Assembly: GCA_017434855.1 (NCBI GenBank)
Contig: JAFRUA010000031.1
Location: forward strand, 62,001-126,000
Direction of reading: 5' to 3'
DNA length: 64,000 nt
Source: Clostridia bacterium
Lineage (GTDB): Bacteria; Bacillota; Clostridia; Oscillospirales; Acutalibacteraceae
Shown here: in pieces, positions 25,319 through 32,891 of the stretch
How the letters are laid out: the number at the start of each line of letters is the position of its first letter
How positions within the stretch are numbered: position 1 is the stretch's first letter
The notes under the pieces: model-generated
Databases searched by the model: none
The model's input: only the letters and a program-made list of their open reading frames with translations
Told to the model about the DNA's origin: nothing
Position numbers and translations under genes: made by a program

Positions 25319-25356
25319 ATTAGATGTTAGATTATAGATGCTGGATGTTAGATCAG
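25319..25356. repeat. TTAGAT-type short repeat, copy between smpB and ssrA
   Basis: Tandem-like TAGATGTTAGAT units with single-base variation. It contains the TATAAT box used by ssrA. A related copy lies on the other side of smpB. Confidence 0.5.
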
Positions 25357-25420
25357 AAGGGCGCCTCGCCTGCGCCGAGATACGCCGAACCGCATAGGAA
25401 AGGCTGTGCGTGTCATTTGC

Positions 25421-25897
25421 TCAGCGCGGTTTGGCAGCGCGGTCGATGTCGCGCTGGGCGTCTTTTTTGGCCTGGGCCTCGCGCTTGTCATAGTTCTTTT
25501 TGCCCTTGCAAAGGCCGACCTCCAGCTTTGCCCGGCCGTTCAGGAAATAGATCGACAGCGGGATCAGCGTCAGGCCCTGCTGCTTCACCTCGGCAAACAG
25601 GCGGCGGATCTCACGCTTGTGCATCAGCAGCTTCTTTGGCCGCATGGGATCCCGGTTAAAGATGTTCCCCTGCTCATAGGGGCTGATGTGCATCCCGTTG
25701 GCAAAAATTTCGCTGTTTTCAATGTTGCACCAGGCGTCCTTCAGATTGACCTTGCCTGCGCGGATGGACTTGACCTCGGTACCGAACAGCGCGATCCCCG
25801 CTTCAAAGGTTTCGAGTACAAAGTAATCGTGATAGGCTTTTTTATTCGTCGCAACCCGCGGAAGGTCCTTGTTTGCCGCCGCCACTTTGGTCACCAC
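25421..25897 (-). CDS. smpB: SmpB, tmRNA-binding protein
   Basis: A 158-residue protein that delivers alanyl-tmRNA to stalled ribosomes. Diagnostic blocks include [36 protein letters not shown], the HISPYEQGN loop, and the basic C-terminal tail [20 protein letters not shown] that threads the mRNA channel. Length is typical. The start is GTG 25897, with a second GTG directly after; the ribosome site (AAAAGG) is weak. ssrA follows about 100 bases downstream, separated by a TTAGAT-type repeat, and a similar repeat precedes the gene. Confidence 0.97.
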   Translation of the reverse strand: MVTKVAAANKDLPRVATNKKAYHDYFVLETFEAGIALFGTEVKSIRAGKVNLKDAWCNIENSEIFANGMHISPYEQGNIFNRDPMRPKKLLMHKREIRRLFAEVKQQGLTLIPLSIYFLNGRAKLEVGLCKGKKNYDKREAQAKKDAQRDIDRAAKPR

Positions 25898-25900
25898 CCT

Positions 25901-25937
25901 TTTAGATCTTAGATATTAGATGTTAGACGTTAGATGA
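25901..25937. repeat. TTAGAT-type short repeat, copy upstream of smpB
   Basis: TTTTAGATCTTAGATATTAG-type units, like the copy at 25319-25356. The flanks of both copies also share GCCGAAC and GCATAGGA, suggesting that a small repeat element brackets smpB. Confidence 0.5.
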
Positions 25938-26073
25938 GATGCGCCGAACGCCCTATCCAAGCGAACAGCGCATAGGATCAGAAACGTGACGCACGAAAAC
26001 CGCCTGCCCCCGCGGGCAAATCGCTCCCATTGCCGGATGATCCTCCGCGACCGCAATTCCGCATTCCGAATTC

Positions 26074-26676
26074 TCACAGCGTCCGTCTGCCCTCCAGCGC
26101 GCGCGTCAGCGTCACCTCGTCGGCATACTCCAAGTCCGCACCCACGGGGACGCCGTAAGCAAGGCGGCTGACCTTGACGCCCATCGGCTTGAGCAGGCGC
26201 GACAGATACATCGCCGTCGCTTCGCCCTCCACCGTCGGGTTTGTGGCCATGATGACCTCCTGCACCGTGTCGTCTGCCAGACGGGCCAGCAGCTCTTTGG
26301 TCGTGATGTCTTCCGGCCCCACGCCGTTCATCGGCGAGATCACACCGTGCAGCACATGATACAGTCCATCGTACTCATGGGTCCGTTCAAAGGCCATCAC
26401 GTCGCGCGGGTCCTCCACCACACAGATGGTGGAATGGTCGCGCTGCGTGTTTTTGCAGATGGGGCAAAGCTCGTCTTCGCTGAGGTTGCAGCACTGCGCA
26501 CACTGCCTGATGTTTGCGTGCGCCGCAAGGATGCTGTCGGCAAAGGCCTCGGCCTCGGCCTGCTTCAGATTCAGAACATAAAACGCCATACGCTGGGCGC
26601 TCTTGTGTCCCACGCCGGGCATGCGCTCAAACTGATCGATCAGCCGCGCAAGCGACGCAATGCTGTAGCCCGCCAT
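26074..26676 (-). CDS. recR: Recombination mediator RecR
   Basis: A 200-residue protein of the RecFOR pathway that helps load RecA at gaps. It has the N-terminal helix-hairpin-helix MPGVGHKSAQRMAF, a four-cysteine zinc finger (CAQC...CPIC, about 58-73), the Toprim domain with ICVVEDPRDV and later ATNPTVEGEAT, and the C-terminal AYGVPVGADLEYADEVTL that closes the RecR ring. Length is normal. The ATG at 26676 overlaps the ybaB stop by one base (TGATG), so the two are coupled. No strong terminator was found in the 170 bases before smpB. Confidence 0.97.
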   Translation of the reverse strand: MAGYSIASLARLIDQFERMPGVGHKSAQRMAFYVLNLKQAEAEAFADSILAAHANIRQCAQCCNLSEDELCPICKNTQRDHSTICVVEDPRDVMAFERTHEYDGLYHVLHGVISPMNGVGPEDITTKELLARLADDTVQEVIMATNPTVEGEATAMYLSRLLKPMGVKVSRLAYGVPVGADLEYADEVTLTRALEGRRTL

Positions 26677-27008
26677 CAGAACGGCAGGTTCAGCCCGCCC
26701 TTAAAGGCGTTCATGGACTGTTCCATCGCGTCGTCGGCCTTGCGCATCGCCTCGTTGGTTGCGGCAATGATCAGGTCGGCCAGCATTTCAATGTCCTCCG
26801 GGTCCACAACGTCCGGCTCCATGCGGATGTTTTTGACCTCGTGGCTGCCGGTCACGGTCACTTCCACCGCGCCGCCGCCCGCAGATGCCGAAAATTCGGT
26901 AGCCTCAATTTCGGCCTGCTTTTCTTCCATCTGGGCCTGCATTTCCTGGATTTTTTTCATCATGTTCATCTGGCCGCCCTTTTGCGCGCCGGGGATTCTT
27001 GCTTTCAT
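26676..27008 (-). CDS. ybaB: YbaB/EbfC nucleoid-associated protein
   Basis: A 110-residue DNA-binding protein of the YbaB/EbfC family, which forms tweezer-like dimers. It has the family start MKARIPGAQKGG, a Met/Gln-rich coiled helix (MMKKIQEMQAQMEE), a GGGAVEVTVTGSHEVKNI strand region, and the end AMEQSMNAFKGGLNLPF. ATG 27008 has AAGGAG about 10 bases upstream. It lies between dnaX and recR in the common bacterial order. Confidence 0.95.
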   Translation of the reverse strand: MKARIPGAQKGGQMNMMKKIQEMQAQMEEKQAEIEATEFSASAGGGAVEVTVTGSHEVKNIRMEPDVVDPEDIEMLADLIIAATNEAMRKADDAMEQSMNAFKGGLNLPF

Positions 27009-27051
27009 GACATGTCGCTCCTTTGTTTATTGTTGCAATATCGGTTTGTTG

Positions 27052-28728
27052 TTATTCCGTCACGTTCACGCCAAGCGCCTGTGCCTTTGCCAGCAGGGTG
27101 TCCAGCGGGTCCTCGGCCGGTGTTTGCATGGACGGCTGCGCATCCTGCGCCGGGCGATAGATGCCCAAACGGTATTTTTGCCCTGTCACACGGAAAGCCG
27201 CTTCTTTGACGTCGCGCGCGTTTGACCCGGTCTTGATAAAGCTCGGGAACGTCGGGTTCTCGCTCTGGATCAGCAAAAAGTCGCCGCGCACATAGGCTGC
27301 GGAATTCAAAAGGATGCCCCACAGCGGGCGGTTGAGCTGGGCCAGCGTTTCCATCACCTGCGGCCAGGCAGCCAGCACCCTGTCTTCGCTGCGTTCCGGC
27401 TCCGGTTCATTTTGCGGTACCGCACCGGCGGGCGGCGCAGGCGGCGTTTCCGACACACGCTGCGGCTCCGGCTGCGGTTCCTCAGGCACAGCCGGGATGA
27501 CCTGCGGTTCCAGTATCGGCTGCGGCTCTGACACAGCCGCGGTTTGCGGTACCGAAACCGGCTTTGCAGTCGGCAGAACGCCCCCGGTCTGCACCGCACG
27601 TTCCAGTGCGGCAACCCGTTCCAGCAGCGCATCCACATCCGTGCTCAGCTTCGGTGAAGCCAGCCGCAGCAAGGTCATTTCCATTTCGACCCGGCGGTTG
27701 CCGCCCTTTTTCATATTCGCGGCAGCGTCCTGCAGCAGGTCGATCGCGCGCAGAATCGCCGCCAGGGTAAATCGCTTGCTTTGTTCCAGATATTGTGCCT
27801 GCTCCTCTGCGGTGCAGACCAGCACCTGCGATGCGCTGCGCACGGTCTTGACAATCATCAGGCTGCGATAGTGCAGCGTCAGGTCGGCACACAGCCGTTC
27901 CATATCGCACGACGCGGCATATAACCGATCCAGCAATTCCAGCGCGGCGGCACTGTCCTGTGCGGCAGCGGCGTCTGCCAGGGCAAACAGATGGTCGCGC
28001 CCGGCCATCCCCACCACCTCGGCCACCAGCTTCGCCGTCACATGCCGGTCACGGGTGATGCACTGATCCAGTGTAGACAGCGCGTCGCGCATCCCGCCGT
28101 CTGCCAGGCGCGCGATCAGCAGCGCGGCGTCATCATCCAGCGTGAAGCCCTCTGCCGCGGCGATCTGGTCCATACGCAGCTTCATCGCCTCGGGCGGCAC
28201 CCGGTGAAAGTCGAACCGCTGGCAGCGGGATAAAATCGTCACCGGCAGCTTGTGGACCTCTGTGGTCGCAAGGATAAACTTGACGTGTGCGGGCGGCTCC
28301 TCCAGCGTTTTGAGCAGCGCGTTGAACGCCCCGATGGAAAGCATGTGCACCTCGTCGATGATATAGACGCGGCAGCGGCAGCTTGCCGGCGCAAAGCCGG
28401 ATTCATCACGGATATCGCGGATGTTGTCGACGCCGTTGTTGCTGGCGGCGTCGATCTCGACCACGTCCAGGATCGCGCCGGAATCGATCCCGCGGCAAAC
28501 GGCGCATTCGTTGCAGGGGTTGCCGTCCTTCGGGTGCAGGCAGTTGACCGCCTTGGCCAGGATCTTGGCACAGGTCGTCTTGCCCGTTCCGCGCGAACCG
28601 GTGAACAGATAGGCGTGCGACAGCTTGCCTGTTGCAACCTCATGCGAAAGCGTTGTGGTGATATGCTCCTGCCCGACCACGTCGGAAAACACCTGCGGCC
28701 GATATTTGCGATATAAAACCTGATACAT
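27052..28728 (-). CDS. dnaX: DNA polymerase III subunit gamma/tau
   Basis: A 558-residue clamp-loader ATPase. Residues about 1-220 form the AAA+ core: the family start MYQVLYRKYRPQVFSDVVGQ, Walker A GSRGTGKTTCAK, a zinc-binding Cys set (CLHPKDGNPCNECAVC), Walker B VYIIDEVHML, and the sensor SRCQRFDFHRV. A collar domain follows (to about 370), then a Pro/Glu-rich linker typical of the tau region (about 385-440) and a C-terminal domain. The start is ATG 28728; a GTG at 28731 directly precedes it, and a run of G residues serves as ribosome site. The SRP RNA gene lies immediately upstream. Confidence 0.97.
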   Translation of the reverse strand: MYQVLYRKYRPQVFSDVVGQEHITTTLSHEVATGKLSHAYLFTGSRGTGKTTCAKILAKAVNCLHPKDGNPCNECAVCRGIDSGAILDVVEIDAASNNGVDNIRDIRDESGFAPASCRCRVYIIDEVHMLSIGAFNALLKTLEEPPAHVKFILATTEVHKLPVTILSRCQRFDFHRVPPEAMKLRMDQIAAAEGFTLDDDAALLIARLADGGMRDALSTLDQCITRDRHVTAKLVAEVVGMAGRDHLFALADAAAAQDSAAALELLDRLYAASCDMERLCADLTLHYRSLMIVKTVRSASQVLVCTAEEQAQYLEQSKRFTLAAILRAIDLLQDAAANMKKGGNRRVEMEMTLLRLASPKLSTDVDALLERVAALERAVQTGGVLPTAKPVSVPQTAAVSEPQPILEPQVIPAVPEEPQPEPQRVSETPPAPPAGAVPQNEPEPERSEDRVLAAWPQVMETLAQLNRPLWGILLNSAAYVRGDFLLIQSENPTFPSFIKTGSNARDVKEAAFRVTGQKYRLGIYRPAQDAQPSMQTPAEDPLDTLLAKAQALGVNVTE

Positions 28729-28771
28729 CACACGCCCCCCCTTTCATCGCCGGACTGCACCCAATAAAATA

Positions 28772-28925
28772 GGGTAAGCGCTTTTGCTTGGTCATGCGGC
28801 GGCAGGCATGCGCTGTGTCGCACAGACGTTCCGCTTAATGCTGCTCGGTTCCCCGCCTGACATGGTTCGCGGTGTTCTGTCGCACAGAGCCCACCGCCAC
28901 ATGACCAAACCAAAGTGACTTACCC
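28772..28925 (-). ncRNA. ffs: Signal recognition particle RNA (4.5S/scRNA)
   Basis: On the minus strand, GTCAGGCGGGGAACCGAGCA is the conserved SRP54-binding domain with its asymmetric loop and GGAA-type tetraloop. Long arms pair outward: the TTGGTCATG and GGCGG blocks near the 5' end match CCGCC and CATGACCAA near the 3' end, closed by GGGTAAG (28925) with CTTACCC (ending 28772). That gives about 154 nt. It sits upstream of dnaX, as in many Firmicutes, and has its own promoter. Exact ends are inferred from pairing. Confidence 0.85.
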
Positions 28926-28942
28926 ATTCGATTGTAAAAGAT

Positions 28943-28971
28943 ATTATACTATATTCTTTCTGCAAAATCAA
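28943..28971 (-). promoter_or_regulatory. Promoter of the SRP RNA (and probably dnaX-ybaB-recR)
   Basis: TTGATT (28971-28966), 17 bases, TATAAT (28948-28943), with the RNA starting about 10-18 bases downstream. Confidence 0.75.
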
Positions 28972-29010
28972 GTCTTTTTCAAAAAAATCATACAACTTAA
29001 GGTACTGCGA

Positions 29011-29043
29011 AAAAAACGCCCTCCCTTTGCAGGAAAGGCGTTT
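29011..29043 (-). terminator. Terminator after the LRR protein gene
   Basis: AAACGCC pairs with GGCGTTT, with an inner CCTTT/AAAGG, followed on the minus strand by TTTTTTCGC. It lies just 3' of the stop at 29073. Confidence 0.7.
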
Positions 29044-29072
29044 GGTTTATGGGTCCATTCACAGTGAACTGC

Positions 29073-29660
29073 TCAATATTTCGCGCCGAAAATCGTGGCA
29101 AGAATGCCGTGAATCCAACCGACAAAACCGCCAAAGAATCCGGTGTGTTCGCCGCCGCACCACGGGCAGACGATGGCGCCATAGTTGTAGTGGATCGTGA
29201 ATTCAATCGCAGACGCCGCCCCGGTTGCACTGTCAATTTTTGAAAAAGCGGAATCGTCCACCTGAATGTTGTTCCAGTCCTTTTTGCTGCCGGCATAGTT
29301 CACGGTTTCCAGCGCGGTACCATAAAAAGCATAACCCTCAATTTTTTTTACACTTGCGGGAATCGTGACGGTCTTCAGCGTTTTGCAGGAATAAAAGGCT
29401 GCAAAACCAATGCTCGTCACCCCGTCCTCAATGACGATGGTTTCAACACGGTAGTTGTTCGCATACCATGGCGGACTGTTTTGACCGCCGTAATTCGGCA
29501 TATCGCCTGTGCCGCTGACGGTCAGGATTTGGGTGCTTTCATCATAGTTCCAGGTAATGCTATCGTTCAGGTTGCCACCGGCCGCGAGAGCCATAGCAGC
29601 GCAGCCCGCCATCAAAAACACCGCGAGCAGGACGGAAAGGACTTTTTTTGTGATTTTCAT
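29073..29660 (-). CDS. Secreted BspA-type leucine-rich repeat protein with CxxC C-terminal tail
   Basis: A 195-residue exported protein. Residues 1-27 are a signal peptide (MKITKKVLSVLLAVFLMAG core, cleavage probably after ALA); an internal MAGC resembles a lipobox, so lipoprotein processing is possible. Residues about 35-60 (WNYDESTQILTVSGTGDMPN) and about 70-120 (IEDGVTSIGFAAFYSCKTL then VTIPASVKKIEGYAFYGT) are LRR_5/BspA-type repeats. The C-terminus (about 160-195) has CPWCGGEHTGFFGG followed by an amphipathic aromatic segment ending FGAKY; the giant protein at 47645 ends in a similar Cys-x-x-Cys plus helix arrangement. Exact-consensus TTGACA and near-consensus TAAAAT boxes lie upstream. 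Binding or surface function is inference. Confidence 0.8.
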   Translation of the reverse strand: MKITKKVLSVLLAVFLMAGCAAMALAAGGNLNDSITWNYDESTQILTVSGTGDMPNYGGQNSPPWYANNYRVETIVIEDGVTSIGFAAFYSCKTLKTVTIPASVKKIEGYAFYGTALETVNYAGSKKDWNNIQVDDSAFSKIDSATGAASAIEFTIHYNYGAIVCPWCGGEHTGFFGGFVGWIHGILATIFGAKY

Positions 29661-29692
29661 GAAACAACCTTCTTCCCAATTATGATTAATTC

Positions 29693-29721
29693 ATTTTAGC
29701 ATCTCAAAGCAAGATTGTCAA
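29693..29721 (-). promoter_or_regulatory. Promoter of the LRR protein gene
   Basis: TTGACA (29721-29716), 17 bases, TAAAAT (29698-29693). Confidence 0.75.
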
Positions 29722-29789
29722 GGCGTTAAAGAAAAACGCGAAAGGATAAGATTCCAACAGATGATTGCCCGTAAACTTTCCCCCGCGCA

Positions 29790-29818
29790 TTGCAATCTGC
29801 GCGCGGATGCGATATAAT
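29790..29818 (+). promoter_or_regulatory. Promoter of the GH20-like gene with an overlapping inverted repeat
   Basis: TTGCAA (29790-29795), 17 bases, TATAAT (29813-29818). The -35 box is flanked by CGCGCA and TGCGCG arms (about 29785-29806), which could be an operator. Confidence 0.7.
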
Positions 29819-29851
29819 AAAACAAAGTCACCGGGGAAAGGAGGCGCGTAA

Positions 29852-31270
29852 ATGGATTTTTTCGTTATTCCGCAGCCAAAAGAGTTTCACTGTGACGCGG
29901 GGCCGATGGTGTTTCGGCTGACGCGGCTGTTGAACCTGCACAGCGACAACGCGTCCGAACCGGCAAAGGCGGCGCTGCTGCGCTTTCTGGCGCGTTCGTT
30001 TGAGATCGAGCCGCTCACCAGCGGCTGGGAGCACATCCATCTGCAAACCAAAGCCGACCCGGCAGCGCCCGAAGGCTATCGCCTGACCGTTTGTGAAAAC
30101 AAGGTCACGATCGTCGGCAGCGACCCGGCCGGCACCTTTTACGGTGTGCAGACGCTTGCCCAGCTTTTGCTGCAAAACGACGGTGAACTGCCGGAACTGT
30201 CGATCACCGATGCGCCGCGGCTGCCGTATCGCGGCCTGATGCTGGACTGCGCCACCTGCTTTTTGCCAAAGGCAGACATTCTGCGCTATCTTGACGCCAT
30301 GGCGCTGCACAAGCTGAACCGCCTGCACTGGCACCTGACCGATGACGGCGGCTGGCGGCTGGAGCTGTATCAGAACCTTTTGTTTGCGCAGATCGGCGGA
30401 ACGGGCCGCACCGCGCGGCGCTTTGGCCTGCAAACACAGTTTTATACAAAAGCGGACGTTGCAGAGATCCTTGCCTATGCCGCCGAACGGTTCATCACCG
30501 TGGTGCCGGAGATCGACGCGCCGGGCCATGTCACCGCCGCGCTGGCCGCGTACCCGGACCTTGGCTGTATCGAAACGCAGCGCCTGCCGAAGGTACAAAA
30601 AAGCATTTCAAGCAATGTGCTCTGTTTGGGGAAAGAAACGACCTTTACGCGGATGCAAAGCGTGTTTGACGAGGTGTGCCGCGACTTTCCGTCACTGCCC
30701 ATCCACATCGGCGGCAACGATGTGCCCTTTGACCGCTGGCGTGCCTGCCCGCAGTGTCAGGCCCGGCTGAGGTCGCTCGGCGCGACGGACGGGGCGGCGC
30801 TCTATGCTGATTATATCGACCGCACCGCCCGGCTGCTCAAGGCAAAGGATCGCACCGTACTGCGCTGGAAGGACGACGCCGACCGCCTGGTGACGGAACA
30901 GACCCTGCTTCAGTTGCGCACCGACGCCGACGTTGACCCCGCGCGGGCCGTTGTTTCGTTTGAGGACGCATTCCGGTTCAGCCGCAGCACGCGAAAGCTG
31001 CCGCTGCGAACCGTTTATGACCGCCTGCCGCTGGTCGGCGGCAGCATCCCCCACGGTGCAGAGGCCTGCCTGTGGTCCGCCGGATGCAAGCACAGTGAAG
31101 AGACCTACGGCCTTGCCTTTCCGTTCCTTGCCGCCTTTTGCGAAACGGCATGGAGCGACCCCGCCGAAAAGGATTTCAGCCGGTTTTTGCACGGCCTTCC
31201 GGCATATCGCAAGGCGCTCTTTTCCGTGGGAATCGACTGCGATGTGCGCCGCTTTGTCAAAAAGGGATGA
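29852..31270 (+). CDS. GH20 family protein (beta-N-acetylhexosaminidase-like) with altered catalytic pair
   Basis: A 472-residue protein, apparently cytoplasmic (no signal peptide). It has the GH20b beta domain (about 1-120, ending in GTFYGVQTLAQLL) and a TIM barrel with family landmarks: LPYRGLMLDCATCFLP, LHKLNRLHWHLTDDGGWRLE, VVPEIDAPGHVTAAL, and later PHGAEACLWS. The catalytic strand, normally HIGGDE, reads IHIGGNDVP (AAC GAT, about 30713-30718). The Asp that polarises the substrate acetamido group is Asn, and the acid/base Glu is Asp. Activity may be lost or changed; a binding or altered-substrate role is possible. ATG 29852 follows GGAGG by 8 bases. Monocistronic, with a terminator shared with ftsZ. 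Confidence 0.85.
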   Translation: MDFFVIPQPKEFHCDAGPMVFRLTRLLNLHSDNASEPAKAALLRFLARSFEIEPLTSGWEHIHLQTKADPAAPEGYRLTVCENKVTIVGSDPAGTFYGVQTLAQLLLQNDGELPELSITDAPRLPYRGLMLDCATCFLPKADILRYLDAMALHKLNRLHWHLTDDGGWRLELYQNLLFAQIGGTGRTARRFGLQTQFYTKADVAEILAYAAERFITVVPEIDAPGHVTAALAAYPDLGCIETQRLPKVQKSISSNVLCLGKETTFTRMQSVFDEVCRDFPSLPIHIGGNDVPFDRWRACPQCQARLRSLGATDGAALYADYIDRTARLLKAKDRTVLRWKDDADRLVTEQTLLQLRTDADVDPARAVVSFEDAFRFSRSTRKLPLRTVYDRLPLVGGSIPHGAEACLWSAGCKHSEETYGLAFPFLAAFCETAWSDPAEKDFSRFLHGLPAYRKALFSVGIDCDVRRFVKKG

Positions 31271-31284
31271 TATCAAAGCATACA

Positions 31285-31320
31285 AAAGCACCGCCGCTCC
31301 GATTGTGGAACGGCGGTGTT
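31285..31320. terminator. Bidirectional terminator between the GH20 gene and ftsZ
   Basis: CACCGCCG (31289-31296) pairs with CGGCGGTG (31311-31318), with CC/GG inner pairs. T-rich tails follow on both strands (TTGCTGTTG on plus, CTTTTGTATG on minus). Confidence 0.75.
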
Positions 31321-31330
31321 GCTGTTGCAC

Positions 31331-32731
31331 TCAGTTATTGGAAAAGATGTTGCGGCCCTTAAAGATCGGGAGCACGTCGCTCTCGTCCTCGTTCGGGTCG
31401 TCAAAGATCGACGCGGCCTGCTTGTTCGGCGTTTCGATCACATCCATAGACTGTGCGGCCTGCGGCGCAGCGGCAAGGTCCGGGATGGAAACCGTCCGGT
31501 CGTCCGGTTCGCCGGCAACCTGGCGCGCATTTTCAAACGCGGAAACAAAGCTGCGGCCAAACTCGGTGGAGCGGAAATCAGACGACGCATTGTTCATCGG
31601 TGTAAAGATGGAGCTGCCTTCGCTCTTCGGCTTGGTGGAGCGGCTGATGAACTCGGTCTGCTGGCTCTGCGGCCGGGCGGCTCTGGGCTGCTGCGGTCTG
31701 CCCTGCGATGCGGGCTTGGCGGCCGGGGCAACCACGCTTTGCGGCTGGCCCATGGTCTCTGCGTCATGCTCGTCCGGCGTGCCGAACCCGGTCGCGATGA
31801 CCGTGATGAGCATTTCGTCGCCCATCTCTTCATCAAAGACGGAACCGAAGATGATGTTGGCGTCGGGATGCGTCGCCTGGGTGATCAGCTCGCCGGCCTG
31901 CTCGATCATGTCAAGAGACATGTCAGACGAACAGGTCACGTTGATGATGACGCCGCTGGCGCCGTCGATCGCCGTTTCAAGCAGCGGGCTGGTGATGGCC
32001 TGCTTGGTCGCTTCGTTGGCGCAGTCCGCACCGCGGCCGCGGCCGATGCCCATGTGTGCGCGGCCGGCGTCCTTCATGACGCTCTTGATATCGGAAAAGT
32101 CCAGGTTGATATAGCCCGGCACCTTGATGGTATCGGAAATACTCTTGACGCCCTGCCACAGCACTTCGTTCGCTTTGCCAAAGGCGTCTTTCATCGACAG
32201 CGACTTGTCGCCCAGCAGCTTCAGCCGCTCATTGGGGATGACGATCAGGCTGTCCACGTGCTTGACCAGCTCGCGGATGCCGTCCTCTGCCTGCTGCATG
32301 CGCTTGCGGCCCTCAAACTTAAAGGGCTTGGTCACGATGCCGACGGTCAGCGCGCCCAGCTCGCGGGCAATCTCTGCCACCACGGGGGCTGCGCCGGTGC
32401 CGGTGCCGCCGCCCATTCCGGCGGTTATGAAAACCATGTCTGTGGAACGCAGCGCGTCCGCGATCACGTCGCGGCTCTCTTCCGCAGCCTTTTTGCCGAT
32501 GGCCGGGTCGCCGCCCGCGCCCATGCGGCCGGTCACCTTTTCACCGATCTGGATCTTGTGGGTTGCCTTGGAATTTTCAAGGATCTGCGCATCGGTATTG
32601 ATCGTCAAAAACTCCACGCCGTAAACACCGGAATCCACCATGCTGTTGACAGCGTTTCCGCCGCCGCCGCCGACGCCGACCACTTTGATCTGGTTATAAG
32701 CCACATTGTCGTTATCCATAATGAAACTCAT
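31331..32731 (-). CDS. ftsZ: Cell division GTPase FtsZ
   Basis: A 466-residue tubulin homologue that forms the Z ring. It has [14 protein letters not shown], the tubulin signature [10 protein letters not shown], the T7 loop [15 protein letters not shown] with the catalytic Asp, and a long Gln/Pro/Ala-rich linker (about 320-450). The C-terminal peptide is [12 protein letters not shown] rather than a standard DIPxFLR-like sequence. The start is ATG 32731 with AGGAGG 8 bases upstream; an open extension to 32809 crosses the leader. It is the last gene of the dcw cluster and has an additional promoter and a leader hairpin of its own. FtsA, the usual membrane tether partner, is not in the cluster. 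Confidence 0.97.
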   Translation of the reverse strand: MSFIMDNDNVAYNQIKVVGVGGGGGNAVNSMVDSGVYGVEFLTINTDAQILENSKATHKIQIGEKVTGRMGAGGDPAIGKKAAEESRDVIADALRSTDMVFITAGMGGGTGTGAAPVVAEIARELGALTVGIVTKPFKFEGRKRMQQAEDGIRELVKHVDSLIVIPNERLKLLGDKSLSMKDAFGKANEVLWQGVKSISDTIKVPGYINLDFSDIKSVMKDAGRAHMGIGRGRGADCANEATKQAITSPLLETAIDGASGVIINVTCSSDMSLDMIEQAGELITQATHPDANIIFGSVFDEEMGDEMLITVIATGFGTPDEHDAETMGQPQSVVAPAAKPASQGRPQQPRAARPQSQQTEFISRSTKPKSEGSSIFTPMNNASSDFRSTEFGRSFVSAFENARQVAGEPDDRTVSIPDLAAAPQAAQSMDVIETPNKQAASIFDDPNEDESDVLPIFKGRNIFSNN

Positions 32732-32763
32732 TGGACATCCTCCTTGATTCATGTTGTATCTTG

Positions 32764-32805
32764 TATCACATCTTTTGCGGCCGTGGATTGCAAAAGACGA
32801 AGTGA
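32764..32805 (-). promoter_or_regulatory. Hairpin in the ftsZ leader
   Basis: On the minus strand GTCTTTTGC (32798-32790) pairs with GCAAAAGAT (32778-32770, one G-T), extended by ATCAC/GTGAT across a small bulge. The stem lies about 35 bases before the ftsZ ribosome site, with an 11-base loop. Confidence 0.5.
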
Positions 32806-32822
32806 TCATTGATTTACAAGAT

Positions 32823-32851
32823 ATTATACCACGCTTTTTTCAAAAACACAA
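32823..32851 (-). promoter_or_regulatory. ftsZ: Internal promoter of ftsZ
   Basis: TTGTGT (32851-32846), 17 bases, TATAAT (32828-32823), in the 160-base gap after ftsQ. Confidence 0.7.
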
Positions 32852-32891
32852 GAACCAATCTGCAGTTCTTTTTGGGTTTTTTGAGAAATTT

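Noticed and set aside
25317-29000. tRNA genes
   Set aside because: Apart from the tRNA-like domain of tmRNA I found no cloverleaf with a GTTCRANNC T-loop in the intergenic stretches.
31316-32812. A 498-residue plus-strand frame opposite ftsZ
   Set aside because: Pure shadow of ftsZ; His/Arg/Gln-rich translation with no family features.
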